Shown here piece after piece: positions 28,130 to 36,619 of a DNA stretch of 64,000 nt. This DNA comes from Paenalcaligenes hominis_A (GTDB lineage: Bacteria; Pseudomonadota; Gammaproteobacteria; Burkholderiales; Burkholderiaceae_B), in NCBI RefSeq assembly GCF_041359055.1, contig NZ_JBGJKZ010000002.1, positions 636,373-700,372 on the forward strand, written 5' to 3'. The translations under genes and the position numbers were made by a program. Every line of letters starts with the position of its first letter. The first letter of the stretch is position 1. The notes beneath the pieces were generated by a model. The model made no database searches, was not told the origin of the DNA, and saw only the letters and a program-made list of their open reading frames with translations.

Positions 28130-29660
28130 TATTTTCATAATCGGTTATTCGCTAAATAGAAGCAAAGAGTTAAACCATTTCTTCTTTGACGTGCTTTCAT
28201 AATCAGCCATTCGCTAGGCAGTGCTCGCTCGTTTCACTCGCTCCGCGCTGAATCGCTCATAGCTGTTTATGACGCACGCCTAGGGAAGGTTGTGTTTAGC
28301 ACAAGTTTTTCTTTTTTTAAGCCTTCAGAAAGTTCATTATTTCTAAAACAACTAGTGTTAAAAATTACCTTAACCAACTGACACTCTTAGCCTATCTTTA
28401 CCTCGGCCTTATCTAAAGCAAGCACTCTTAAAAAAGTAAGCTCTAAAGCAACTCCCCCAGTCCGCCTTTACTCACCTCTGTCCAACTCAGACTAACGATC
28501 GAACGGTTCAGCGCGGAGCGAGCGTAGTGAGCGAGCACTGCCTAGTGAGGGCGTTAGACTGAGGGAGGATGCGGGAGCAAACGAATTCATACGCTAAGCT
28601 CAAAATAGTAAGTGTTTAAGGGGGGGCATAGTAGCATATCTTTGCCTAACTGGCATCCTGTAATGCTAAGGGGGTTAAAAGCATTTCTTCGGCGTGCTTT
28701 CATAATCAGCCATTCGCTAGGCAGTGCTCGCTCGCTGCGCTCGCTCCGCGCTGAATCGCTCATAGCTGTTTATGACACACGCCTAGGAAAGGCTGTGGTG
28801 TAGCATAAAACTTAGTTTTTGCTGACCTTATAAAGCTATCTTTGTATCAACTACCTCTAAAACAACCACCTCTAAAGCAACTTCCCCAGTCCGCCTTTAC
28901 TCACCTCAGCCCAACTCAGACTAACGATCGAACGGTTCAGCGCGGAGCGAACGCAGTGAGCGAGCACTGCCTAGTGAGAGCGTTAGACTGAGGGGGGATG
29001 CGGGAGCAAATGAATAAACACTTTAAACTCAAAATAGAAAGTGTTTAAAGCAGCTATCAGACCTCTCTTTGATTCGTCGCACTTTGGAATATTTAGCGGG
29101 GCAAAAACGTTCTTTTGACGCATTTTCATAATCGGTTATTCGCTAAATAAAAGCAAAGTGTTAAGCCATTTCTTTGGCGCACTTTCATAATCAGCCATTC
29201 GCTAGGCAGTGCTCGCTCGTTTCACTCGCTCCGCGCTGAATCGCTCATAGCTGTTTATGACGCACGCCTAGGGAAGGATGTAGTGTGGTATAAAGCTTAG
29301 TTTTTGCTGACCTTATAAAGTATCTTTGCGTCCACCACCTCTAAAGCAACTAGCGTTTAGAACTACCTTAATCTCCTGACATTCTTAGCCTATCTTTACC
29401 TCGGCCTTATCTAAAGCAAGCACTCTTAAAGAAGTAAGTTCTAAAGCAACCACCCCTAAAGCAACTCCCCAGTCCGCCTTTACTCACCTCAGCCCAACTC
29501 AGACTAACGATCGAACGGTTCAGCGCGGAGCGAACGTAGTGAGCGAGCACTGCCTAGTGAGAGCGTTAGACTGAGGGGGGATGCGGGAGCAAACGGTTAA
29601 TGCCGTTAGATCATGACACTACGAAGCGGGAGCAATTGAATGCAGGCTTTATGATGTAAC
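28130..29660. repeat. Repeat cluster 1: three A/B inverted-repeat pairs
   Basis: Non-coding repeat array between the convergent AEC transporter and argG genes. Module A copies are at 28198-28293, 28701-28786 and 29185-29272. Module B copies, in opposite orientation, are at 28483-28565, 28911-28994 and 29494-29575. Both modules share a core of about 45 bases with the words GCTAGGCAGTGCTCGCTC and CTCGCTCCGCGCTGAA; A is flanked by CATAA..CAGC-type arms, B by CTCAGACTAACG/CGTTAGTCTGAG-type arms. Half modules with GGTTATTCGCTAAATA occur at about 28135 and 29125. Spacers are also repeated. No convincing gene is seen; the open frames are short and change between copies. Confidence 0.9.
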
Positions 29661-29737
29661 GCCGTAAAAGCCTGAGATGCAAAAGCAAATCGAATAACGC
29701 CTTGCATTTAACCTGAGCGGTAAAAAACCAAGAACCG

Positions 29738-29770
29738 CAACTAGCGACGTGCTGTGCACCCCGCTAGTTG
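29738..29770 (-). terminator. Hairpin after argG, probable terminator
   Basis: 9-bp stem CAACTAGCG/CGCTAGTTG with a 15-base loop, 16 bases past the argG stop codon. On the minus strand TTGGTTTTTT appears a little further on. The spacing to the T run is long, so efficiency is uncertain. Confidence 0.5.
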
Positions 29771-29785
29771 GGAAAAGACAAACGA

Positions 29786-31123
29786 TTACTTATCGTTTTT
29801 TAACTGCGGTAACGCTGCACCCTCGGCAGGAGCAAGTAGACCGGCTTGAGTGTAGGTGAATAGCTTGTCGCGCGTATCCACAATATCAAGGTTACGCATA
29901 GTAAGCTGACCAATACGATCACGAGGCGTGAAAGTATCGTCGCCCTCTTTCTCCATGGTTAGACGCTCTGGACGGTAGGTAAGGTTGTCAGAGACGGTGT
30001 TCATGATGGAGTAATCATTACCACGACGCAGTTCGATGGTTACCTCGCCAGTGATGGCACGGGCTACCCAGCGTTGGGCGGTTTCACGTAGCATGATGGC
30101 TTGGGGATCAAACCAACGGCCTTGGTACAGCAAACGACCTAAACGTAAGCCGTTAATGCGGTATTGTTCAATGGTGTCTTCGTTGTGAATACCAGAAACC
30201 AAACGCTCGTAAGCAATATGCAACAAGGCCATGCCAGGGGCCTCGTAAATACCGCGGCTCTTGGCTTCGATAATACGGTTTTCAATTTGATCGCTCATAC
30301 CCAAGCCATGACGACCACCAATACGGTTGGCTTCGAGGATAAGCTCGACCTTGTCAGCGTACTCTACGCCATTAAGAGCAACCGGCACGCCCTCGTGGAA
30401 ACGGACAGTGACTTCTTCTTTGGCGATTGTTACGTCGTCACGCCAGAATGCTACGCCCATAATAGGCTGCACGATGTGCATGCCCGAGTTCAAGAACTCG
30501 AGATCTTTGGCTTCGTGGGTGGCACCCAGCATGTTGGAGTCTGTGGAGTAGGCTTTTTCCGCAGACATTTTGTAGTCAAAGCCGTACTGAGTCATGTACT
30601 GAGACATTTCAGCACGCCCACCTAGTTCGTTAATGAACTGTTGGTCTAACCAAGGTTTGTAAATTTGTAACTGGGGGTTGGTTAATAAACCATAACGATA
30701 GAAACGCTCGATGTCGTTACCCTTGTAGGTGCTGCCATCGCCCCAAATGTTGACGTCGTCCTCTTTCATGGCGGCGACTAGCATCGTACCTGTCACAGCA
30801 CGACCTATAGGCGTGGTGTTGAAATACGTCACACCAGCAGTAGTAATATGAAAAGCACCACTTTGTAATGCAGCAATGCCTTCGGCGACAAGTTGCTGAC
30901 GGCAGTCAATTAAACGGGCTTTTTCTGCACCGTATTCGAGGGCTTTTTTAGGAATGGCCTCGTAGTCCGACTCATCTGGCTGACCCAAGTTAGCTGTATA
31001 AGCATAAGGAATGGAGCCTTTGTTACGCATCCACAAAATTGCAGCACTGGTGTCTAGTCCACCAGAGAAAGCGATACCAACCTTTTGGTTGACGGGAATG
31101 TTCTCTAGAATAGTCGTCGTCAT
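29786..31123 (-). CDS. argG: Argininosuccinate synthase
   Basis: 445-residue enzyme joining citrulline and aspartate with ATP. The PP-loop AFSGGLDTSAA is near residues 18-28. The length and the YTANLGQPDESDY segment match the longer (E. coli-type) ArgG rather than the 400-residue type. It works directly after argF, which lies 2.7 kb away on the other strand with repeat cluster 1 between them. Confidence 0.96.
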   Translation of the reverse strand: MTTTILENIPVNQKVGIAFSGGLDTSAAILWMRNKGSIPYAYTANLGQPDESDYEAIPKKALEYGAEKARLIDCRQQLVAEGIAALQSGAFHITTAGVTYFNTTPIGRAVTGTMLVAAMKEDDVNIWGDGSTYKGNDIERFYRYGLLTNPQLQIYKPWLDQQFINELGGRAEMSQYMTQYGFDYKMSAEKAYSTDSNMLGATHEAKDLEFLNSGMHIVQPIMGVAFWRDDVTIAKEEVTVRFHEGVPVALNGVEYADKVELILEANRIGGRHGLGMSDQIENRIIEAKSRGIYEAPGMALLHIAYERLVSGIHNEDTIEQYRINGLRLGRLLYQGRWFDPQAIMLRETAQRWVARAITGEVTIELRRGNDYSIMNTVSDNLTYRPERLTMEKEGDDTFTPRDRIGQLTMRNLDIVDTRDKLFTYTQAGLLAPAEGAALPQLKNDK

Positions 31124-31238
31124 AATGAGTCCAAATACACAATGTATGAATTAATCCGCCTATTATATCCTCCATTACAAAGGCTTTCAGCAAAGAATGT
31201 TATCCTTAGCGCTTTACTCAACCAAAGTGCGCTCAGTC

Positions 31239-31628
31239 ATGCCTGAAATTTACATTGCCGCTGCCATTATTCTTGATCCTGCAGGTCAAATGCTATTAGT
31301 ACGTAAGAAAAACACCACGCGCTTTATGCAGGCTGGCGGTAAAATAGAACAAGGCGAACAGCCGTTAGACGCTTTATTGCGCGAAATGCACGAAGAGCTG
31401 CAAATCCAACCGAACGCCACCGACATTTTCTACCACGGTCTCTACCTAGCTCCTGCAGCAAATGAGCCGAATCACACGGTACGCGCCCATATTTACCAAT
31501 TAACGTGGCATAATCCTATACATATAGCGGCGGAAATAGAAGAAGCCATTTGGGTTACACCCTCTTCTGCTTCTACCTTACCGTTAGCGCCGCTTACCGA
31601 ACATATTATTATTCCGTTATTGATTTAG
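31239..31628 (+). CDS. Nudix hydrolase
   Basis: About 129 residues. The Nudix box is GGKIEQGEQPLDALLREMHEEL, read as residue groups G-(x5)-E and REMHEEL, giving the metal-binding glutamates. The protein would hydrolyse a nucleoside diphosphate linked to another group; the substrate is unknown. I chose the ATG before PEIYIAAAIIL (31239); an in-frame ATG 14 codons upstream is possible. It is followed 12 bases later by a hypothetical gene on the same strand. Confidence 0.82.
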   Translation: MPEIYIAAAIILDPAGQMLLVRKKNTTRFMQAGGKIEQGEQPLDALLREMHEELQIQPNATDIFYHGLYLAPAANEPNHTVRAHIYQLTWHNPIHIAAEIEEAIWVTPSSASTLPLAPLTEHIIIPLLI

Positions 31629-31640
31629 GCTCCCTAGAGC

Positions 31641-32249
31641 ATGAACACACATACTACTCAAACCACGCATTGCTTTACCTTGCAACAACTACGTGCCGCC
31701 ACTCAAGCTGGTGGTGTAGCAGGCGTATCACTAAAAGCCCAAGGCAGTGGTTTTTTTATTCAGATTCAACTGCGCACGGGTCAAAACGCTGTACTTGTCA
31801 CAGCGCGCAGTCGTTCGCCTCGCATGTTTAAAAACCCAGCTCAAGCCTTTGGCGTTTTAAAGCGGGTGGGCATTGTAACGGGTAGTTTTGACGTCACGCA
31901 TTACTCCCCCGAGCAGCAGCAAACCGATAACGACACCACCAAAAAAGAAAAAAGCACGGTGTCAGCCAAAGCCTCTCGTGCCCGTAAAAACACAGTCCAG
32001 CCCACGCCGGCTCCTGCGCCTGTGGTGGCTCCTGCCGTCGTTACTGCACCCGCACCTGCAGCATCTCCGGCCCCATCAGCAGATCAGGCTGCACCCGATG
32101 CCGAGCTAACCCCTGTTGCAGCGGCTGTAGTCGCTCCGGTTGCGGCTACACCGTCTGTGCCAACAACAGCTTCTACTACTAAAAAATCCAAGCCAAATAA
32201 AACCGAAGCTAACGAACCCAGTCTTGGTGTGCAGCAGTCATTAATCTAA
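31641..32249 (+). CDS. Hypothetical protein with Ala/Pro-rich tail
   Basis: 202 residues. The first 90 form a compact domain (LQQLRAATQAGGVAGVSLK, FFIQIQLRTGQNAVLV, FGVLKRVGIVTGSFDV) that reminds me of small partition-associated (ParC-like) proteins found on plasmids and in Betaproteobacterial genomes; I cannot confirm this. A lysine-rich stretch (KKEKSTVSAKASRARKNTV) and a long low-complexity alanine/proline tail follow, suggesting a flexible DNA- or surface-binding extension. No partition genes lie nearby. It probably shares a transcript with the Nudix gene. A terminator follows at 32278. Confidence 0.6.
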   Translation: MNTHTTQTTHCFTLQQLRAATQAGGVAGVSLKAQGSGFFIQIQLRTGQNAVLVTARSRSPRMFKNPAQAFGVLKRVGIVTGSFDVTHYSPEQQQTDNDTTKKEKSTVSAKASRARKNTVQPTPAPAPVVAPAVVTAPAPAASPAPSADQAAPDAELTPVAAAVVAPVAATPSVPTTASTTKKSKPNKTEANEPSLGVQQSLI

Positions 32250-32277
32250 TCTCTCAGTATTTGATGTGTTAGATAAC

Positions 32278-32305
32278 AAAATGGGGACCCTAAGGTCCCC
32301 ATTTT
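32278..32305. terminator. Bidirectional intrinsic terminator
   Basis: 12-bp stem AAAATGGGGACC/GGTCCCCATTTT with a CTAA loop between the convergent hypothetical gene and tctA, with T-rich sequence on both sides (TTTTT on plus, TTTTGTT on minus). Confidence 0.85.
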
Positions 32306-32325
32306 TAATGGATGGTTATAGCGCT

Positions 32326-33834
32326 CTAGTTAGACTGCACTTTTACCAATCCTTTACCACGAATAACACGACGGTAAATCACAAAGCTCACAATAACAAA
32401 AGCTACCACCATGCAGACCCCACTAATAGGACGGGTCAAAAACACAGACATATCACCACGCGACAAGAGCAGCGCACGACGGAAATTCTCTTCCACCATT
32501 GGCCCTAACACAATCCCTAGCAATAACGGCGCAGGCTCAAAACCCAATCGGGAAAAAACGAAGCCAAACACGCCTATGCCCAACACAATCCACACATCAA
32601 ATAAGTTGTTGTTGGCGCTATACACCCCTAAACAAATAAAGAGCAACACCGCAGGGTAAATTAAACGGTATGGCACAGACAGTAAACGCACCCACATACC
32701 AATCAATGGAATATTCAACACTAAAAGCAATAAATTCCCGATCCAGAAACTGGCAATTAAGCCCCAGAACACGGTGGGGTGTTCAGTCATAAGTTGTGGG
32801 CCAGGCTGAATGTTGTGGATCATCATAGCACCCAGCATCAGCGCCATAATGGCATCACCCGGAATACCTAAAGTCATCGTAGGAATAAAGGCCGTTTGTG
32901 CTGCCGAGCTATTTGCTGATTCCGGTGAGGCCACCCCTTCGATCGCACCATGACCAAAGTTTTTGCTGTTTTTATTAACCTTTTTTTCCATGGCATACGA
33001 CATAAATGACGCAATCGTACCACCTGTACCAGGCAAAATACCAAAGAAAGACCCAACACCTGCCCCACGGAAAATACTGGACAATGAGTTTTTGAACTCG
33101 CCTTTCTCAAAACGCAAAGAGCGCCAGCCAATTTTTTTAGAACTGACCACGTGCCCTTCACCCAAACGATTTGCATTGGCAATAACATCCGCAATACCAA
33201 ACAAACCCATAGCGACTGCTACTAGCGCTAAACCGTCTTGAAGCTCTGGAATATTGAACGTAAACCGTGAAATACCCGTATTAATATCGGTGCCCACTAC
33301 CCCGAAAATTAAACCGATGATAACCATTGCCACCCCTTTAACAGGTGAGCCAGTGGTAAGAGTCGATGCAGCAAGCAGACCCAAGAACATCAAGGAAAAA
33401 TACTCAGCGGGACCAAACTGAAAGGCCACCTCAACCAAAAGCGGGCCAAATGCCATCATTAAAATAATACCGATGGTAGCCCCCATAAAAGAGGACAACA
33501 TCGCAATTAGCAACGCAGAGCCTGCGCGCCCCTGACGCGCCATGGGGTGCCCGTCTAAACACACTACCGCATGCGACGGAGTACCAGGTAAATTTAATAG
33601 AATAGTTGTGGTGGCACCCCCATAGGTTGTGCCATAGTACAGGCCCGCCAACATCATCAATGCCCCAGCCGGGTCAATACCATAGGTAATAGGCAGCAAC
33701 ATTGAAATGGCGGCTAATGCACCAATACCTGGCAACACTCCAATCAGATTACCTACAAACACCCCAATGAATGAATACATTAAGTTGTGCAGGGTTAATG
33801 CGGTTTCAAAACCAAGAATAATATTGTCTAACAT
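32326..33834 (-). CDS. tctA: Tripartite tricarboxylate transporter large membrane subunit
   Basis: 502-residue inner-membrane protein with about 11-12 hydrophobic segments, the TctA subunit of tripartite tricarboxylate transporters. GVLPGIGALAAISMLLPITY, YYGTTYGGATTTILLNLPGT and GILPGTGGTIASFMSYAMEK are the two related family segments of the two halves. It would work with TctB (upstream) and a periplasmic TctC. No tctC gene is in the window, so a distant binding protein must be used or the system is incomplete. The two-component genes just upstream suggest substrate-induced expression. Confidence 0.92.
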   Translation of the reverse strand: MLDNIILGFETALTLHNLMYSFIGVFVGNLIGVLPGIGALAAISMLLPITYGIDPAGALMMLAGLYYGTTYGGATTTILLNLPGTPSHAVVCLDGHPMARQGRAGSALLIAMLSSFMGATIGIILMMAFGPLLVEVAFQFGPAEYFSLMFLGLLAASTLTTGSPVKGVAMVIIGLIFGVVGTDINTGISRFTFNIPELQDGLALVAVAMGLFGIADVIANANRLGEGHVVSSKKIGWRSLRFEKGEFKNSLSSIFRGAGVGSFFGILPGTGGTIASFMSYAMEKKVNKNSKNFGHGAIEGVASPESANSSAAQTAFIPTMTLGIPGDAIMALMLGAMMIHNIQPGPQLMTEHPTVFWGLIASFWIGNLLLLVLNIPLIGMWVRLLSVPYRLIYPAVLLFICLGVYSANNNLFDVWIVLGIGVFGFVFSRLGFEPAPLLLGIVLGPMVEENFRRALLLSRGDMSVFLTRPISGVCMVVAFVIVSFVIYRRVIRGKGLVKVQSN

Positions 33835-33846
33835 GAGCCTAACCTT

Positions 33847-34317
33847 TTAACCCCAAGTGAATAACGGTAACTGCATTTGTAGACCGTAATGAAAAACTGC
33901 TACGGTAAAAGCGGTTAAGACCACACCGACGGCCAACGCCACTTTAAAAGTATTTTTATGATCCGCAAACGCCGCCACAAAGGTTAAGAAAAACGTAGCG
34001 GGCACCAAACCACCGTATTTACCCAGAATCGCAAACAAAGCTACCGAACCAACCACTAAACCCCAAGTGATAAGTTGCGCTTTAATACTGAGCTTCTCTA
34101 AGTCACCATCACCACCAGCGCGGTCCATTTCGGGACTAATTAACACCAATAAACCTAGCACCATTAAAATCCCTCCCAACATCAAGGGAAAGTAGCCAGG
34201 CCCCATTCGTGCTAAAGAACCAATTTGATAATTGAGGCTACCTATAACCGTAGCCATGCCGATGAGCACCAGTAACCCACCTGACCAGAGCTCCTTAGCA
34301 TTAATTTTAAATTTCAC
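33847..34317 (-). CDS. tctB: Tripartite tricarboxylate transporter small membrane subunit
   Basis: 156 residues with four hydrophobic segments (about 12-28, 40-60, 88-105 and 125-145), including GPGYFPLMLGGILMVLGLL, the typical TctB segment. It lies 12 bases upstream of tctA and partners it in the membrane. The 149 bases upstream, between tctB and the sensor kinase, would carry its promoter. Confidence 0.88.
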   Translation of the reverse strand: MKFKINAKELWSGGLLVLIGMATVIGSLNYQIGSLARMGPGYFPLMLGGILMVLGLLVLISPEMDRAGGDGDLEKLSIKAQLITWGLVVGSVALFAILGKYGGLVPATFFLTFVAAFADHKNTFKVALAVGVVLTAFTVAVFHYGLQMQLPLFTWG

Positions 34318-34466
34318 TTTTTTCTCACTTTCAAATAGTCGTAGTCAGTACGCAGCACTAAATATAACGACCCCAGAGCAACCAAAGATTACAATTTAGT
34401 AATAAAGACGCATACCTAGGGGTCTTCTACTAGTCGCGGCCCTTTTTTCAGACTGTTTTCTGGGTT

Positions 34467-35831
34467 TTACACTGATTCAAAGGTAATGCGTATACCTAGA
34501 CCACCAAGCGCGGAGCGATAAAACTCACAATGGCCCTGATGAAAACTCACAATACTTAAAACGCTAGTCAACCCCAAACCTGTGCCCGGAATATGCTCAG
34601 CCACCTGATCACGGTAAAAGTGAGTGCCCAGTTTTGCCAGCGACTTGTCACTGACCCCAATACCATCATCCTCTATCTCAAAAACCGTTAAATAACCTTT
34701 TTTGTAGAGTCGCAGCTGAATCAGCGAATGACCGTATTTGCAGGCGTTTTCTAAAAGGTTACTTAAAGCACTGGCTAACAAATCAACATCACCATGCACA
34801 TAACAGTCAGGGCTCAGGTGAGCCTCTAGCCGCATGGACTTTTCCTCGGCATACGGACCATACAACGCCACCATGTCATTAAGCAGTACGCTGAAATTCA
34901 CCTCTTGTTTACTTTGTCTATAAACGCCCGACTCAAGCTCAGAAATTTGCAGCAATTTATCAAACAAGGTGGTTAAGGACTCTAGCTCTTCTAAGACCTG
35001 CTGTGTTTTTTCCTGTGCTGCCTCGGGCGTAACAGCCTCGTGAGCTAATGGATATAAATGTGAGGTAATCCGCATAATTGGAGTACGCAAATTATGGGTA
35101 ATAGTTTCTGATAAATAGCGCACCCCCGTTAAGGATTTCTCTAGATGATCCAACATCAAATTGAGCTCTTTAATCAATAAATTAAGCTCATCATCGGTAT
35201 TTTCCACAGGAATACGGCGCTTAAACTGCCCCGCTCGAATATGAGCAGCCGTACGTCGAATCACACTAACATTAGATGCTATCTCTGCTCTAAACCAATA
35301 TGTACTGAGCACCACAAAAAACAAGCCCATCATAATGGTGATTAAACTCGCTCGTAGCATTAAGCCTCTAAAAGCATAAATATCATGCAAATCTTTACCG
35401 ACCAGCACAATATCGCCCCCTAGATGCACACGCTGTAGCTTAGCCTCAATGCTTTTACTGTCTTTATGCACCGTGAGATCAGCAATATAGTCACTGCCCT
35501 CAAAAGCCATGGGGTAATAATCCATATTACCTACCACTTTGTGCTCATTTGAGTCCATAAAGAGCCACAAGTCAGATGACTGTCCTTGAATTTCATAGCG
35601 GATGTAATCAATCACCACATCACGCCCCTGCGTGGCATATAGACCCTCCACTCGCTTAGCCATACTAGTAATTTGCTTGAACTGCTGAGCATGCAAAGCG
35701 CCCATCACTTGCAAGAAAATAAAACCCAGCAAAAAAATAATAATGACTACGCCTAAAAACCCATACAGCAAGCTAAAACGCAACGTTAACGAGGAATGAA
35801 TGCGCTGCATAAGCCGAGATAAAAAAAACAT
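34467..35831 (-). CDS. Sensor histidine kinase
   Basis: 454-residue membrane sensor. Two transmembrane helices (about 20-42 and 158-178) bracket a roughly 115-residue periplasmic sensing domain. A HAMP domain follows (about 180-235). His246 in SETITHNLRTPIMRI is the phosphorylation site. The ATP-binding domain has NLLENACKYG (N box), EDDGIGV (G1) and GTGLGL (G2). It lies 11 bases downstream of the response regulator gene. Position next to tctBA suggests control of carboxylate uptake, like TctE, but the signal is inferred from location only. Confidence 0.9.
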   Translation of the reverse strand: MFFLSRLMQRIHSSLTLRFSLLYGFLGVVIIIFLLGFIFLQVMGALHAQQFKQITSMAKRVEGLYATQGRDVVIDYIRYEIQGQSSDLWLFMDSNEHKVVGNMDYYPMAFEGSDYIADLTVHKDSKSIEAKLQRVHLGGDIVLVGKDLHDIYAFRGLMLRASLITIMMGLFFVVLSTYWFRAEIASNVSVIRRTAAHIRAGQFKRRIPVENTDDELNLLIKELNLMLDHLEKSLTGVRYLSETITHNLRTPIMRITSHLYPLAHEAVTPEAAQEKTQQVLEELESLTTLFDKLLQISELESGVYRQSKQEVNFSVLLNDMVALYGPYAEEKSMRLEAHLSPDCYVHGDVDLLASALSNLLENACKYGHSLIQLRLYKKGYLTVFEIEDDGIGVSDKSLAKLGTHFYRDQVAEHIPGTGLGLTSVLSIVSFHQGHCEFYRSALGGLGIRITFESV

Positions 35832-35842
35832 AGTAGGACTCG

Positions 35843-36535
35843 CTAGGGTTCGTAAACAAATCGATAACCCACCCCACGCACAGTTTGAATAAACGCATGC
35901 TCAAAGGGTTTATCGATTTTGTTACGTAAACGGCTAATTTGCACATCGGTAAGATTAGTATTGGGCTCAAAGCGATAACCCCATACCTGCTCTAACAGCA
36001 TAGAGCGCGTCACTATTTGGTTTTTATGTTTGATTAAATACACCAAAAGCTGCAGCTCTTTAGGTTGTAGCAAGATGGTTTGACCGGCGCGCTCGACTTT
36101 AGCGCTAAGTAAATCAATGCGTAAATCCCCCACAATCAGTTCCGTGCTGTCCTCCGGTTTTTGCGTCAACACATAACGCCGCAACAGCACTTCAACCCGC
36201 GCCAATAACTCGGGCAAAGCAAAAGGCTTTACCAAATAATCATCACCACCTGCTTTCAGGCCACGCACCCGATCATCCAAACCAGATAAAGCACTTAACA
36301 CGAGAACCGGGTAACTTTTTTGCAAAGAGCGAATAGTAGTAAGTAAGCTTAGCCCATCGAACTCGTCGGGCAACATTCGATCCAGAATCACAAGACTCCA
36401 ATCGTGATGCAAAAGTTGCTCGAGCGCAGTGGCCCCATCAGCAGCCCAAGTGACGTGATAACCTTGTTTTTCGAGGGCTTTTTGAACAAACTTGGCGTTG
36501 ACAGTATCGTCTTCTACGAGCAAACAGCGGATCAC
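35843..36535 (-). CDS. OmpR/PhoB-family response regulator
   Basis: 230 residues. The receiver domain has the acidic pair at 9-10, phospho-acceptor Asp52 in VILDRMLPD and the conserved Lys103 in VKPFALPEL. The C-terminal winged-helix DNA-binding domain has LQPKELQLLVYLIKHKNQIV, VWGYRFEPNTNLTDV and VRGVGYRF. It is cotranscribed with the sensor kinase. By context it may regulate tctBA (TctD-like). Confidence 0.92.
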   Translation of the reverse strand: MIRCLLVEDDTVNAKFVQKALEKQGYHVTWAADGATALEQLLHHDWSLVILDRMLPDEFDGLSLLTTIRSLQKSYPVLVLSALSGLDDRVRGLKAGGDDYLVKPFALPELLARVEVLLRRYVLTQKPEDSTELIVGDLRIDLLSAKVERAGQTILLQPKELQLLVYLIKHKNQIVTRSMLLEQVWGYRFEPNTNLTDVQISRLRNKIDKPFEHAFIQTVRGVGYRFVYEP

Positions 36536-36619
36536 GGAGTACCTTTAAAGTGGGGGCTTTGAATTAGGGGTATTTTAGCGTAAGCCTTGCAGGTAGTCTT
36601 TTTTCCTTGCTGTTATTGC

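Noticed and set aside
28612..28803. Short open frames inside the repeat clusters
   Set aside because: They follow the repeat words, differ in length between copies, and lack ribosome binding sites.
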